From JBMOJK01 sp049315825 (GTDB taxonomy: Bacteria; Patescibacteriota; Gracilibacteria; BD1-5; UBA2023), in contig JBMOJK010000002.1 of assembly GCA_049315825.1 (NCBI GenBank), positions 1-64,000 of the forward strand: a stretch of DNA of 64,000 nucleotides, written 5' to 3'. Positions 10,449 to 19,879 of the stretch are shown piece by piece. The notes below the pieces were generated by a model. It was not told the DNA's origin and made no database searches. It saw only the letters and a program-made list of their open reading frames with translations. The stretch's first letter is position 1, and each line of letters begins with the position of its first letter. The translations under genes were made by a program, and so were the position numbers.

Positions 10449-10895
10449 ATGAAAGATATACGCACTAATATTCGCTGAGAATCCCTTGTAAGCGTCATTG
10501 TTGGTGTTTTGATTATAGCGCTCATTATCGGAAGTATAGCACGAATTATTTCGGTACACTATGCGACTGAAGATGCATATACGAGAGATGAAACACTCAG
10601 CTTTCTTCAGGCAAATGCTTCCAATATAGTGCGTAAACTCAACACAAAACCCCTTTCGGAGAATGATTTATTCTATGTATACAAAGATACTGTAAACAAG
10701 AAATTCATCATAATGACCGGCTCAACTTCCGAAGCATACAAGTACATTGATTCTCGCTGAGAGTGGGTTTCCAACACGGGTTCATTTGAATCCACCGTGT
10801 ATACGCAGATATTCCTCGTAGACAAAAATGATTCTTCACCTACTCCAAAACAGGTCATCAAATGAGAAGTTCGTGAGCTGATTCGAGCTCGTTAA
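10449..10895 (+). CDS. Minor pilin with prepilin N-terminus (PilV position)
   Basis: 148 aa from ATG 10449; another in-frame ATG at 10419 would lengthen the leader by ten residues. 'MKDIRTNIRG' is followed by 'ESLVSVIVGVLIIALIIGSI', a prepilin-like cleavage site and helix. The -1 glycine is TGA (10476-10478); other TGAs are at 10758 and 10863. The usual +5 glutamate is serine here. Divergent from the PilW-like gene, with which it presumably forms the minor pilin complex that primes pilus assembly. Confidence 0.7.
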
Positions 10896-10900
10896 TACAA

Positions 10901-10925
10901 AAGTTCTGAGAAATCAGGGCTTTTT
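10901..10925 (+). terminator. Terminator after PilV-like gene
   Basis: Nine-base-pair stem AAGTTCTGA / TCAGGGCTT (two G-T pairs), GAAA loop, then a T run. Confidence 0.7.
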
Positions 10926-11242
10926 ATTTTGAGATATTGAGCACCAAATGCCACCCAACAAAAACTAGAATACAAGCCATAAATCAGCAAGTGATCTGCT
11001 ATCTCTTAGCGAGTGGAATTCGGATTGAACATAGGAAGGAAGAAGATATATAAATCGACAAAAGTATCGGAATACTTTACCGTTAATCAAATCAAGACCG
11101 CTTGTCGATTGGTAATAATGTGTTTTAGGAAACTCACCATTTGAAAAACCATCCAATAAACTCCCGAGAGAATAACATTACATCATTCAAATCTACGGAT
11201 TTCATAAAATTGTTAGCAAAAAAGAGTGGCTCTTATTGGGAT
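10926..11242. other. Intergenic stretch with no convincing gene
   Basis: AT-rich 317-base gap between the PilV-like gene and the next minus-strand gene. One minus-strand frame (10965 to about 11156, TTG start, TAG stop) is open and reads pilin-like in composition ('GFSNGEFPKTHYY'), but it lacks a leader, a good start and any motif. It could be a remnant of a surface protein. I see no RNA gene or repeat here. Confidence 0.4.
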
Positions 11243-11938
11243 TTATTTCACTATGTAAAACAGCATTGATTTTCCCCAGTCACTTGACTGCTGGTCACCC
11301 TGTATTGTCCCTGTGCCAACTGGCATAGAGAGGATGACGGAATTATTGTTTACAAAGAATGGAGTAGTATCTGTCGCAAGACTTGGAGTATTATCCGGCA
11401 CGGCCGCTATCGTGAATCGAATCCCCTCAAAACTCTGAAATCCATAATCCTCGTTGTAAGCAAACCCATGAAGTTTACTATCTGATTCACAATAATATAC
11501 AAAAATATCCGAGTTGTAATCAAAATCTAGAAATCCCGCATCTACTCATTGAGCAAAGCCTCCAAGTTTATAACCATACCCCGTAGGACATCGATCGGTC
11601 GATCCGATTACACGCACGTTGTTCTCGGGATCAGTTCCATTCCAATCCAGTTTAAAAAAGCCATACAACGTATCGAAGTAGTATCCATGAAAATAATTTC
11701 CGATCGTCGCAGAATCGTTATCCCGGTTGATATACTGCGTGAAATACGTCGATCAAGTGGAAGTTGTACCGGTTGAGAACCAGGTTGTGCTACCATTTGC
11801 ACCCTGAGAGGTGGCTGACTGAGTAGAGATATTCTCTGACATCGAATCATATGCCGCTGCAACGCATGTTACAAAAAGCGTCGCGAGTGAAAGAGCGCGT
11901 AGAAAATATGACAAGACCGATATATTTCTAGTTTTCAA
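11243..11938 (-). CDS. Secreted protein of unknown function
   Basis: 231 aa. A basic N-terminus and hydrophobic stretch ending 'FVTCVAAA' give a Sec signal peptide. The mature part is rich in Tyr, Asp and aromatic residues ('GYYFDTLYGFFKLDW', 'FLDFDYNSDIFVYYC', 'KLHGFAYNEDYGFQSF') and may be a beta-rich surface domain. TGAs at 11753-11755 and 11546-11548; stop is TAA. The conserved look of the frame after both TGAs argues that it is a real gene. Family not recognised. It lies between pilin genes, so a role at the cell surface is likely. Confidence 0.65.
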
Positions 11939-12117
11939 GGAGACAATACGATGAAAATACAGTCACAGTATTTCATATCTTACTGGGCATGTAAAGGAGT
12001 ATGATAAATATTGTGCAATTTTCCGATGAAGTCGTCGAGTAAGGTATTAGAATCGACCCATGCGGTTCGTAAAGTGTTTCTTCTTGCTGACTGGAGAATT
12101 TACGATATTTTTAATAC

Positions 12118-12924
12118 ATGCAAAAAACAACTCCTCGATATCTACTCTGAGTTCAGAGTTTATTAAAAAAGCGCACTGGGTTTTCACTCGTAGAACTCAT
12201 CATTGTAGTGACGATTATTACGATTCTTTCTACGATTGGAGTGGTTTCATATACCAACACTTCCATCGATGCACGGGACGCTACCCGCAAAACAGACATG
12301 GGCGAGATCAAGGTGCGACTCCGAACCACCAAGCAACGTCTTGGTTCGTATGTACTTCCTGCCTCGCCATTTACCCTAAGCAATAATTGAGTAGTGAGCG
12401 CCTCGCAGGGGACTTCCGATTCGATTACAGTTGATAATGGAAGTTCATTCCGAGCAGATCCGCGTAGTGGAAAGCCATATGTGTATTCTACAACAAGCAA
12501 TCGCCAAGGATATCAAGTAGGTATGACATTCGAAAGTCTAACTCCGCAGCGCGCTTACGTAGACGGAGACTACCTCTCTCTTATACCAAGCATATTCCCA
12601 AGCATCATCCTTGCACTCAAGACAACCGGAAATGTTGAGGTAAATCCTGCCGCAGGCTGATGAGCGAATCAGTTAAAGTTCGTTGTTAACAACGGTAGTC
12701 TCAATATTCCATACGATCTTCGTTGAAATCCTGTAAGCAAGGCTACAAGCTTTGCACAAATAACCTCAGAAGACAAAGTATCACTGCCTCAAATGAGTGA
12801 ATATTCCAGTTGTCAATCCATCTATGAATGAGGACGAAGCATGGGTGCCGGAAACTATCTCATCATCGGTCCATCCGGAGCGATCACTTCAACCAGTTGC
12901 GTGATGAATCCACCGACGTATTAG
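12118..12924 (+). CDS. Type IV pilin
   Basis: 268 aa. The leader ends 'LLKKRTG' and is followed by 'FSLVELIIVVTIITILSTIG', with the +5 glutamate of major-type pilins; the next residues 'SIDARDATRKTDMGEI' are the usual polar continuation. Six in-frame TGAs (12148, 12388, 12658, 12661, 12724, 12829), two of them adjacent, are needed to reach TAG at 12922. Here the -1 glycine is a normal GGG. Likely a structural or minor pilin assembled by the PilB at 17-18 kb. Confidence 0.85.
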
Positions 12925-12930
12925 CGAGCA

Positions 12931-12964
12931 TTTTTGGGATGCACATCAAGATGAATCCCAAAAA
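12931..12964 (+). terminator. Terminator-like hairpin after pilin
   Basis: Ten-base arms TTTTTGGGAT / ATCCCAAAAA with a 14-base loop, directly downstream of the pilin stop. Confidence 0.5.
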
Positions 12965-13014
12965 CAGAATAAAATTGGGAATGCACATATATGCATTCCC
13001 AATTTTATTCTGTT
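12963..13014. terminator. Long perfect hairpin, probable bidirectional terminator
   Basis: Arms 12963-12985 and 12992-13014 are perfect 23-base complements around a 6-base loop. It lies between converging genes; the T-rich right arm gives a T run on both strands. Unusually long for a terminator. Confidence 0.65.
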
Positions 13015-13024
13015 CCAATCTGAA

Positions 13025-13585
13025 TTATTTTCCTTGTTTGGACTTCTTGAGAGCATCCATTTCGGCAATGAGTTTCTGAAGTTGGCTTTCGAGAGAGAGG
13101 AAAAATTTACGGTTCATCTCCGCTTCGTCTTCTTCGAGGATCTCTTCTTCGTGGATTTCGTCGATGTCTTTTTCGATGAGCTCCACATCTTCTTGGATTT
13201 CGTCCACATCTTCTTGGATTTCGTCGACATCTTCTTGGATCTCGTCGATGTCTTCTTGGATCTCGTCGATGTCTTCTTGGATCTCGTCGATGTCTTTTTC
13301 GACATTCTGGAGACTTTGCGTATTGCGGTTGATGGCAATCTGGATGAAGATCGCGAGGTAGATCGCCTCAAGCGAAAGGACGGTTGTAAGCACAAGGAGT
13401 ATCTTATCAAGCTCAACCCCAAACGCGAGCAATGAGAATGTCCCAATAAATACCGCCGTATGGACTACGAGCGACTGTTCTGATCCGATCCAATTGATGA
13501 AACGATCCGAAAGTGGGATTTTAGGCTGTTTATTTTTCGTGGTCTTCTTGGAAGTCTTAGCTTTCTTGGCAGGAGTTTTTGGCAT
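13025..13585 (-). CDS. Two-TM protein with acidic heptad coiled coil
   Basis: 186 aa. Lys-rich N-terminus, two membrane segments (about 40-58 and 63-85), then seven-residue repeats of the type 'DEIQEDI' or 'DEIQEDV' (about 97-145) that make a long acidic coiled coil, and a basic C-terminus. The repeats are also 21-base DNA repeats (13185-13289). The membrane part resembles the small 'low-affinity iron permease'/DUF1003-like group, but no transport motif is evident. Function unknown; topology suggests an inner-membrane anchor with a cytoplasmic coiled coil. Confidence 0.6.
   Translation of the reverse strand: MPKTPAKKAKTSKKTTKNKQPKIPLSDRFINWIGSEQSLVVHTAVFIGTFSLLAFGVELDKILLVLTTVLSLEAIYLAIFIQIAINRNTQSLQNVEKDIDEIQEDIDEIQEDIDEIQEDVDEIQEDVDEIQEDVELIEKDIDEIHEEEILEEDEAEMNRKFFLSLESQLQKLIAEMDALKKSKQGK
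13185..13289. repeat. Five 21-base tandem repeats coding a coiled coil
   Basis: Five near-identical 21-base units (core 'TCTTCTTGGAT') at 13185, 13206, 13227, 13248 and 13269. Each encodes one heptad of the coiled coil, so copy number may vary between strains. Confidence 0.85.
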
Positions 13586-13690
13586 AACACAGAAGTTATC
13601 GATTGCCTTCGAGCGTATCGATAGAGTGCGAATTACAAAATAAAAATCAAACTTCTTGAGGGTCGGATAAAAATTGGCATACTAGCGTGC

Positions 13691-14824
13691 ATGAAAACAC
13701 TCTTCAAAACACTTTTAGCAGCTCTATTTCTCATCGGAACAAGTGAGACATACGCAGATTTTGTTTTCGGGATATATCCCGAAAACAACAGTGCCTCCGA
13801 GATAGTCGCTCTCGAGAAAAAATACCAGTTTCGCACACCGATCGTGGGATTTATATTTGATAGTTTCAACTCAGAAGATGCCAAAACACTCACCCGCAAT
13901 ATCGCATCTCTTTGAGTCGATCGAGTATATCATGTAACCCTATCCCCGCTTGGTTATTCAGCTAAAGAAGTTGCCGAAGGAAGATTCGATGAAGCATACA
14001 TCAGACTCTTCAAAACCCTGAAAGATTCGAACGGAAAATTCATCTTCCGAACGATGCACGAGATGAACGGAAATTGGTTCTCATGGTCGGGAGATCCGAA
14101 GAATTATCAGATCGCATACAAGCGTATCTGGGATCTCTCACGAGCCGCCGGACTCGATCACAACAATATCCTCTTCAATTTCGCGATCAATATCGAGGAT
14201 CTGCCGTCTAAGAACGGTAAAGTAAATAGTGAAATGATCTACTGCAGTCCTGTAGCGAAGAAGAAACTCGGATGTATCACGGCAGAGGATTTCTACCCGG
14301 GAAGCGAGTATGTGGATATGACAAGCCTGAGCATGTACAACTGGGGTCGGGGTCGCAATGCGAGCTGGGCAAAATGGCAGTCATTCCAGGATATGCTCAT
14401 GAACTCAAAAATGAATACCTATGCCCGACTCAAGCTCTATGGGAAACCGATATTCCTGGATGAAGTGGGAACAACAGCAGTGAACTTCGAAGGAGCTTGG
14501 TCTGAACAGAAAGCAAAGAGTGAATATAAAAATACACTCGAGAAGAAAAACCTCTGGCTCACGCATATGCGCGAAACACTTGGTAACGAACCAGCCATTA
14601 TTGGGGCATTGTATTTCAATCGAGACCGCACAAAAGGCCTGACAGATCGAAGTCGCGCGGAGGAGCTCGACTGGGCAGCACTCTCACTCGAAACAGGAAA
14701 AGAGTACACTCATATCCTTGAGTTCTTCAGTGATCCAAAGATGAACACGAAGAGTTTACCATTTGGTACACCGATCAAGAAGCCGACGCTTCCTCGGAAA
14801 AAACTCATACAAAAAAACCGATAG
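13691..14824 (+). CDS. Secreted GH26-like endo-mannanase
   Basis: 377 aa. Signal peptide ends near 'SETYA'. 'FRTMHEMNGNWFSWSG' carries the family 26 acid/base Glu (Glu124), and 'KPIFLDEVGTT' holds the probable nucleophile Glu258; both fit a (beta/alpha)8 barrel cutting mannan-type or related glycans. A TGA (13913-13915) is codon 75, just after the first barrel strand region. Expected to be secreted. The C-terminal 25 residues are basic and Pro/Lys-rich, perhaps a cell-wall or surface tether. Alone between two terminators. Confidence 0.85.
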
Positions 14825-14840
14825 AACTATCGGTTTTTTT
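14811..14840. terminator. Bidirectional terminator after GH26 gene
   Basis: Fourteen-base arms AAAAAAACCGATAG / CTATCGGTTTTTTT with a 2-base loop spacer, overlapping the GH26 stop codon. Confidence 0.85.
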
Positions 14841-14852
14841 GTATTTCGATAC

Positions 14853-15461
14853 TTATTTCTTCTCGGATCGGATAAGTTCGAGGATTCGATCAGCGTGTCC
14901 GATTGCTTTTACGTCCAAGAATGCATACTGTACAACACCGGATTTGTCGATGATGAACGTAGAGCGAATGATATCTGACTTATCAGATCCATTTCCGTAT
15001 TCTTGGAGTTTGCCAAGTGCCCCAAACTGCGCGAGCAGTTCGCTGTTTTTGTCCTGAAGAAGCTTGATCTTAAGTTCATTGCGGTCTGCGAAGGCTTTAT
15101 GAGAGGCGAGGTCATCCTTAGAAACTCCGAGGATCTGATACCCTTCCTTCGCAAATTCTGTCTGCAGTCGAGAGAAATCAAGCGCCTGGATTGTACAGTT
15201 CGGTGTTCCGTCCTTTGGATAGAAGTAAACGATAGTGTACGGAGTTTTGGAGATGAGATCACCGAAAGTATTTTCAGCATATGATTTCTTCTCGCTATCG
15301 AGGTAGTGGTACGATTTCGAGAGGTCTACCTTGAGTCCGCCTGTGGCAGATTCTGCAAGACTGGAAGACTGAGGATTGGAAGTAGTTTTTGTAGGAGATT
15401 GCGTGGCGGTACATGACACGAGAATAGTGGCCATAACGAGGCCGAGGATGATTTTTTTCAT
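14853..15461 (-). CDS. Bcp-type peroxiredoxin lipoprotein
   Basis: 202 aa from ATG 15461, which gives a clean lipoprotein signal ('MATILVSC'). The peroxidatic cysteine lies in 'FYPKDGTPNCTIQALDF', the place of 'TPGCT' in Bcp/PrxQ peroxiredoxins. The resolving cysteine five residues later is absent (Leu), so this is a 1-Cys form. Most Bcp proteins are cytosolic; here it is tethered outside, where it could detoxify peroxides from a host. Last gene of a run of co-oriented envelope genes. Confidence 0.85.
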   Translation of the reverse strand: MKKIILGLVMATILVSCTATQSPTKTTSNPQSSSLAESATGGLKVDLSKSYHYLDSEKKSYAENTFGDLISKTPYTIVYFYPKDGTPNCTIQALDFSRLQTEFAKEGYQILGVSKDDLASHKAFADRNELKIKLLQDKNSELLAQFGALGKLQEYGNGSDKSDIIRSTFIIDKSGVVQYAFLDVKAIGHADRILELIRSEKK

Positions 15462-15477
15462 AAATATAGTGATTGAA

Positions 15478-16074
15478 TTATTCGATGCAGCAGTCGACTG
15501 CTTTACGTACGAGGTCTCCGAGTTTCCCCATGAAACCTGGACGAGCAGTGGGGGTTGCAGGCGTTGTATCATCGAGTCGAAGGGTAGTAACTTCTGATGG
15601 AGTACTATCTATCAGCTCAGATGCAAGCTCTGATTGGGTGATTTCTCCCATCGTCTCCGGAGTGATCACGTTCATCTGGAGTCCCCAGAAGAGTGAGTAG
15701 AGATCGTAGGCTTTGTCAAAGAACGCGTAGGCTTCTTGTGGCTTACCGAGACTCTGAGCCTTGGTCCCGACTTCCATGAGTCGCATAGACGCGGCGAGTA
15801 GATGCTTCGAGATACACCACACTTCCCCTTCGTATTCTTTGATGATCATCTTGAGGAGATTCTTGCGCATCTCGCGGACCTCGACGATGAGATCATAGAA
15901 ATGCGTCTTACCCGTCTTCGCACCAGAAAACACGAGATGTTCTTCGATCGAGATGAGATTCATGATCGCGATCGAGAGATCCTGATCCTGAGAGAGGTCC
16001 ATCTTTTCTTGTTTCTTCATCGAATCAAATCGCTCGATGAGTTCGTTGATTTTGTCCATTTTGTTAGCTGACAT
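15478..16074 (-). CDS. Conserved helical protein, unknown function
   Basis: 198 aa, mostly helical in the first 130 residues, with 'EYEGEVWCISKHLLAASMR' and 'EAYAFFDKAYDLYSLFWGL' as the most conserved-looking segments; the tail is low-complexity Thr/Pro. No signal peptide. I recall similar proteins from other CPR genomes but know no function. Sixteen bases upstream of the peroxiredoxin and one base after the membrane protein gene, hence one operon. Confidence 0.6.
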   Translation of the reverse strand: MSANKMDKINELIERFDSMKKQEKMDLSQDQDLSIAIMNLISIEEHLVFSGAKTGKTHFYDLIVEVREMRKNLLKMIIKEYEGEVWCISKHLLAASMRLMEVGTKAQSLGKPQEAYAFFDKAYDLYSLFWGLQMNVITPETMGEITQSELASELIDSTPSEVTTLRLDDTTPATPTARPGFMGKLGDLVRKAVDCCIE

Positions 16075-16075
16075 A

Positions 16076-16624
16076 TTAGCGAAGCGTTACGAAATAAAAT
16101 ACTGCACTGGTAGCGATGAGTGCGATAAGTGGGATAGCCACCTTTTCAAATGGAAAATGTGCACGTCCGCCGTTGCGGGCTTTCAGCCACTGATATGCGA
16201 TCGAACCAAGCATGAGCACTCCTCCGCCTACGACCGAACTGATCAGGATCTTATCCGCGAAAATCGAAGTCGACTGAAAGAATGTATTGCGATACATCCC
16301 GATCACTCCTGCGTAGTAAAATGAGACCACCGAAAATACGATATACGAAAGCGCGATGATCGTATTTCGGAATCGGAAATGGATGTTTTTCTTGTCGAGG
16401 TATGCGTTTGTCATGATGATGAGTGCCACGAGACACGCACCGATCCACACACCGATCACTGAGTCATCCACTCCGAGATAGCGAGAAAGTGCGAGCCCCG
16501 CTACTACGCCGATCGTACAAAGATCGCAAATAAGTGGCACGAAGGCAAAGGTTGCCGAAGGAACGACAAGAGCAAGTCCACACACAGCGATGAGGACTGC
16601 CTTTTTTTGAGAGAGATTCAACAT
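16076..16624 (-). CDS. Multi-pass membrane protein, unknown function
   Basis: 182 aa from ATG 16624 (a start at 16663 would add 13 residues). Five to six hydrophobic segments; one loop contains 'LICDLC', a possible CxxC redox pair near the outer face. No family recognised. Sits in the same run as a peroxiredoxin lipoprotein, so a redox role is possible but unproven. Confidence 0.55.
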   Translation of the reverse strand: MLNLSQKKAVLIAVCGLALVVPSATFAFVPLICDLCTIGVVAGLALSRYLGVDDSVIGVWIGACLVALIIMTNAYLDKKNIHFRFRNTIIALSYIVFSVVSFYYAGVIGMYRNTFFQSTSIFADKILISSVVGGGVLMLGSIAYQWLKARNGGRAHFPFEKVAIPLIALIATSAVFYFVTLR

Positions 16625-16665
16625 AAAAAAGATTGAGAAATAGGAGAGCAAAAACGAGCTCAATC

Positions 16666-17034
16666 CTAAACCTGAATCTTTATAGTACCGACATATTCAC
16701 GCGCAAATGTATACGAGATATTTCGTGTATTTGCCTGTTTTGCACTGTAAGTTGGGTATTCGAGAGCAGAAGTCTGACCAACAAACAAGAGATCGACCTG
16801 CTGCTTACCGAGTGTCTGTGTGCTTACTGGTACAACATTCTTGGTTGCCTCGAGACTCGAAGGAGTGATCGAACATACCCAAGCGCCTGTATCACCCTGT
16901 TCGCATCGTACTCCGGTTGTACACTGTGAGATCTCATGACTCACTACCGCCACATCGCTCGAAGCCGACAAAAAAGACGGCATCAAAACCATGGTGCTTA
17001 CACACGCGAGAACGAGTCGTGCAAGGAATTTCAT
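16666..17034 (-). CDS. Small secreted protein, unknown function
   Basis: 122 aa from ATG 17034. 'MKFLARLVLACVSTMVLMPS' is a signal peptide. The mature protein has four cysteines ('CTTGVRCEQGDTGAWVC') that could form disulfides. No recognised domain. First gene after pilB on the same strand. Confidence 0.5.
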   Translation of the reverse strand: MKFLARLVLACVSTMVLMPSFLSASSDVAVVSHEISQCTTGVRCEQGDTGAWVCSITPSSLEATKNVVPVSTQTLGKQQVDLLFVGQTSALEYPTYSAKQANTRNISYTFAREYVGTIKIQV

Positions 17035-17077
17035 GCCGTCTATTGTAGAGAGAAGCGTACGTGATGCAAGGGAAGGT

Positions 17078-18400
17078 TTATTCGATGACCGAAAACACTT
17101 CTTCGAGACTGGTTTTGCCACGCATCGCCTTGAGAACTCCATCCTCACGCATGAGGATGAGGTCGTTCTTACGGGCTTCTACGAGGATATCAGAAGGACT
17201 TGCACCTTCTCGGATCATTTTGCGGATATCGTCGTTAAAATGGAGTACTTCATAAATACCAAGTCGACCACGGTATCCAGTATAGCCACAGTGCTCACAT
17301 CCGTTAGATCGGTAGAGTTTATAGCCAAGCTTGTTTGCCTTCGCAACTGCGTCGATACCGATGTCTTTCATCATCCATTTGATGATTTCACTCTGAGACT
17401 CATCGGCAGTATACTGCTCGATGCAGTGTGGACAGAGTTTGCGAACGAGTCGCTGCGCGATGATGATATCGATCGCGGATGCGAGGATATAGGATGGAAC
17501 TCCCATGTTCATGAGACGTTCGAGGGTTTCAGCGGCACTCTTGGTATGGAGTGTCGAAAGTACAAGATGACCCGTGAGCGAGGCCTGAGCCGCAGTATTG
17601 GCAGTATCGAGATCACGCACTTCACCGATCATGATGATATCAGGATCTTGTCGAAGGAGGGCCTTAAGACCCGTGTGGTAGTTATAGCCGTTTTTTTCGT
17701 TTACTTCGGACTGTACAACCCCTGGGAGATCGTATTCGATCGGATCTTCGAGGGTGATGATCTTATGTTCAGGAGTATTGAGTTCCTGCATCATCGAGTA
17801 GAGCGTGGTCGTCTTACCCGATCCTGTTGGTCCGGTTACGAGGATCATACCGGATTTCTTCTTGAGACTCTTGTCGATCTGACGCTTTGAGGTCCAGATG
17901 AAACCAAGTTCAGAGGCCTTTGGAATTGCGTTGGTTGAATCGAGGATACGACAAACGACATTCTCCCCTGTCTTAACCGGAAGTGTTGAAACACGCACGT
18001 CTATACGACCACCATCGTCGGTGATGCGGTATTTCCCATCTTGTGGGACGTTCGTAATGTTGAGCTTGAGTTCAGATTTGTATTTGAGGCGCTCGAGCAG
18101 GAGCTTATATTCGCGAATGGAGAGCGAGAAAATCGTAACGAGATTTCCATCAATACGCAGTCGAATGATAGCTTCTGTCTCAGTGAGATCGTAGTGGACG
18201 TCCGAAGACCCAAGTGAAAGCGCTCACTTGGTGATGAGTGTGAGCGCCAAGTCTGAATCCTGTTTCTCGAGCGCATCATGGACGTATTTCGCGAGCTGAT
18301 CGAATTTGTCAGAATGAAAATTCGCCCCTGACTCCTCTCGACCAGTGAGGGCAGTGACGACTTTCTTGAACTGTTGTTCGTTTTCGATAGGCATATTCAT
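17078..18400 (-). CDS. pilB: Type IV pilus assembly ATPase PilB
   Basis: 440 aa. GspE/PilB secretion ATPase: N-terminal part 'SSDVHYDLTETEAIIRLRID', Walker A 'GPTGSGKTTTLYS', Asp box 'ITLEDPIEYDLPG', Walker B 'IIMIGEVRD', His box 'LSTLHT', and two CxxC pairs of the zinc site ('CPHC', 'CEHC'). It powers pilus extension from the cytoplasmic face. Shorter than typical PilB (about 560), lacking the N-terminal c-di-GMP domain. One TGA (18224-18226). Start ATG 18400. Divergent from the RNHCP gene. Confidence 0.92.
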
Positions 18401-18476
18401 ACATACAGACTACCAGATCACAAAGCTGGTTGCAAAATATCCGTGTCTATTTAGAATCGACAGCATGGGTTTTATA

Positions 18477-18794
18477 ATGCGAAATGAAGAATTCGCCTGC
18501 GAAGGCTGTGGAGCACAGGTCACATTTCATCCTGATGGCTCTGCTCGAAACCATTGTCCATACTGCCTTTGTAGCAAGCATGTTGATGATGTTTTTCCAG
18601 GCGACCGTGCAAGTAACTGCCACGGACTGATGCGACCAGTAGGATTCGAGAATCGCAAGAACAAAGGGCTTGTGATCCTCCATGAGTGTACCCTCTGCAA
18701 AAAGCAGATCGTCAACAAACTCGCTCCGGATGATGAATATCTTCCGATCATGAAGAAGGTCGCACAAAAGATGGCGGGAGAGATATTGGAGTAA
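18477..18794 (+). CDS. RNHCP domain zinc-ribbon protein
   Basis: 105 aa. 'CEGCGAQV', 'RNHCPYCLCSKHVD' and 'CTLCKKQ' give the cysteine pairs of the small RNHCP family, likely a zinc ribbon. Function of the family is unknown; a nucleic-acid role is often supposed. An ATG 12 bases upstream is an alternative start. Followed by a short gap before tilS on the same strand. Confidence 0.85.
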   Translation: MRNEEFACEGCGAQVTFHPDGSARNHCPYCLCSKHVDDVFPGDRASNCHGLMRPVGFENRKNKGLVILHECTLCKKQIVNKLAPDDEYLPIMKKVAQKMAGEILE

Positions 18795-18889
18795 AAGGAT
18801 ATAGATCATTCAGCTCACAGATTTATTTCTGTGGGTTTTTATTGTAAAAATGATGACGTGAAGAATATTTTTGATACACTTCACAAAAT

Positions 18890-19852
18890 ATGTCACCACT
18901 TACAATACTTCGCAACGCACTCGAACGATACGATATCAGCCCTACCGACACACTCGTCGTAGGGGTTTCTGGTGGTGTAGACAGTATGGTATTGCTTAAC
19001 TGCCTGGCACAGGTACACGATCCAATACATCTTATCGTGGTGCACGTTGATCATTGTCTGCGAGCGACTGAGAGCAATGAAGACAGTGTATTTGTGCACG
19101 ATACATGCAAGCAGCTCGGTGTTGAATGTATAACTGAGGAGGTTAATATCGCACGACGAGCACACGAGCAAAAACTCGGCCTCGAAGAAACTGGACGTAT
19201 CGCACGTAAAGAAATCTTCGAGCGCGTGCGAATCGAACACCGAGCCCGCTTCATACTTTTAGCTCACCATCTCGATGATACTGTCGAGACAGTGCTCCTC
19301 AATTTTTTCCGTGGATCCAAGTTGCGAGGTTTATGTGGGATCGCAGAACAGAACGAGAAAACTATCCGTCCATTTCTTGAGATCCGCAAGACACAGATGC
19401 GTGAATACGCATCTCAGGCGGATATCGCATATCGAGAAGATAGTAGCAATGCTTCCGATGAGTTCCTTCGGAATCGCATCCGTAATCGTATCATCCCTGA
19501 AATCGAGGCGATCAATCCACATTTTCGAGTAAATATACAGGAATTTTCTTCATACGCTCGTGAGCTTATCAGTGAGATCGATGAGCAACTCGCGCCTATT
19601 CTTGCCAAGGATAGCGTACATGAGGACGTACTTGCTCTCCTGTCCCCTGTTGCACAGCGAGCACTCATCGAGCGAATGTATACGAGCATCCATCAGACAA
19701 GTGTTGGACTCTCTGAGTGAAACATCGAAGAGCTTCGGCGATACTGTCTCACTGCAAACGGAGGCACAAAAAAAGAGCTCTGAAAGCTCATCCTCACCAA
19801 GCAAAATCGCATGATTTTTTGGAAAAATATCGCACAAAAAACCTCGGATTAA
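18890..19852 (+). CDS. tilS: tRNA(Ile)-lysidine synthase
   Basis: 320 aa. The PP-loop 'VVGVSGGVDSMVLL' binds ATP; 'LLAHHLDDTVETVLLNFFRG' and 'RNRIRNRIIPEIE' are TilS signatures. The enzyme makes lysidine at C34 of tRNA-Ile(CAU). TGAs at 19718 and 19781 are needed to reach the full C-terminal domain. The TAA stop lies at the centre of a 38-base palindrome that serves as terminator. Confidence 0.92.
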
Positions 19853-19869
19853 TCCGAGGTTTTTTGTGC
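19832..19869. terminator. Perfect palindromic bidirectional terminator
   Basis: 19-base arms, perfectly complementary, with A and T runs at the ends. It contains the tilS stop codon and faces the yidC end, serving both genes. Confidence 0.85.
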
Positions 19870-19879
19870 CTTCTGATGA

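Noticed and set aside
10965..11156. Open frame of about 60 codons on the minus strand
   Set aside because: TTG start, TAA just upstream, no signal or motif; kept only as a possible remnant.
13185..13289. Regular 21-base repeats considered as a CRISPR array
   Set aside because: Units are contiguous without spacers and encode coiled-coil heptads.
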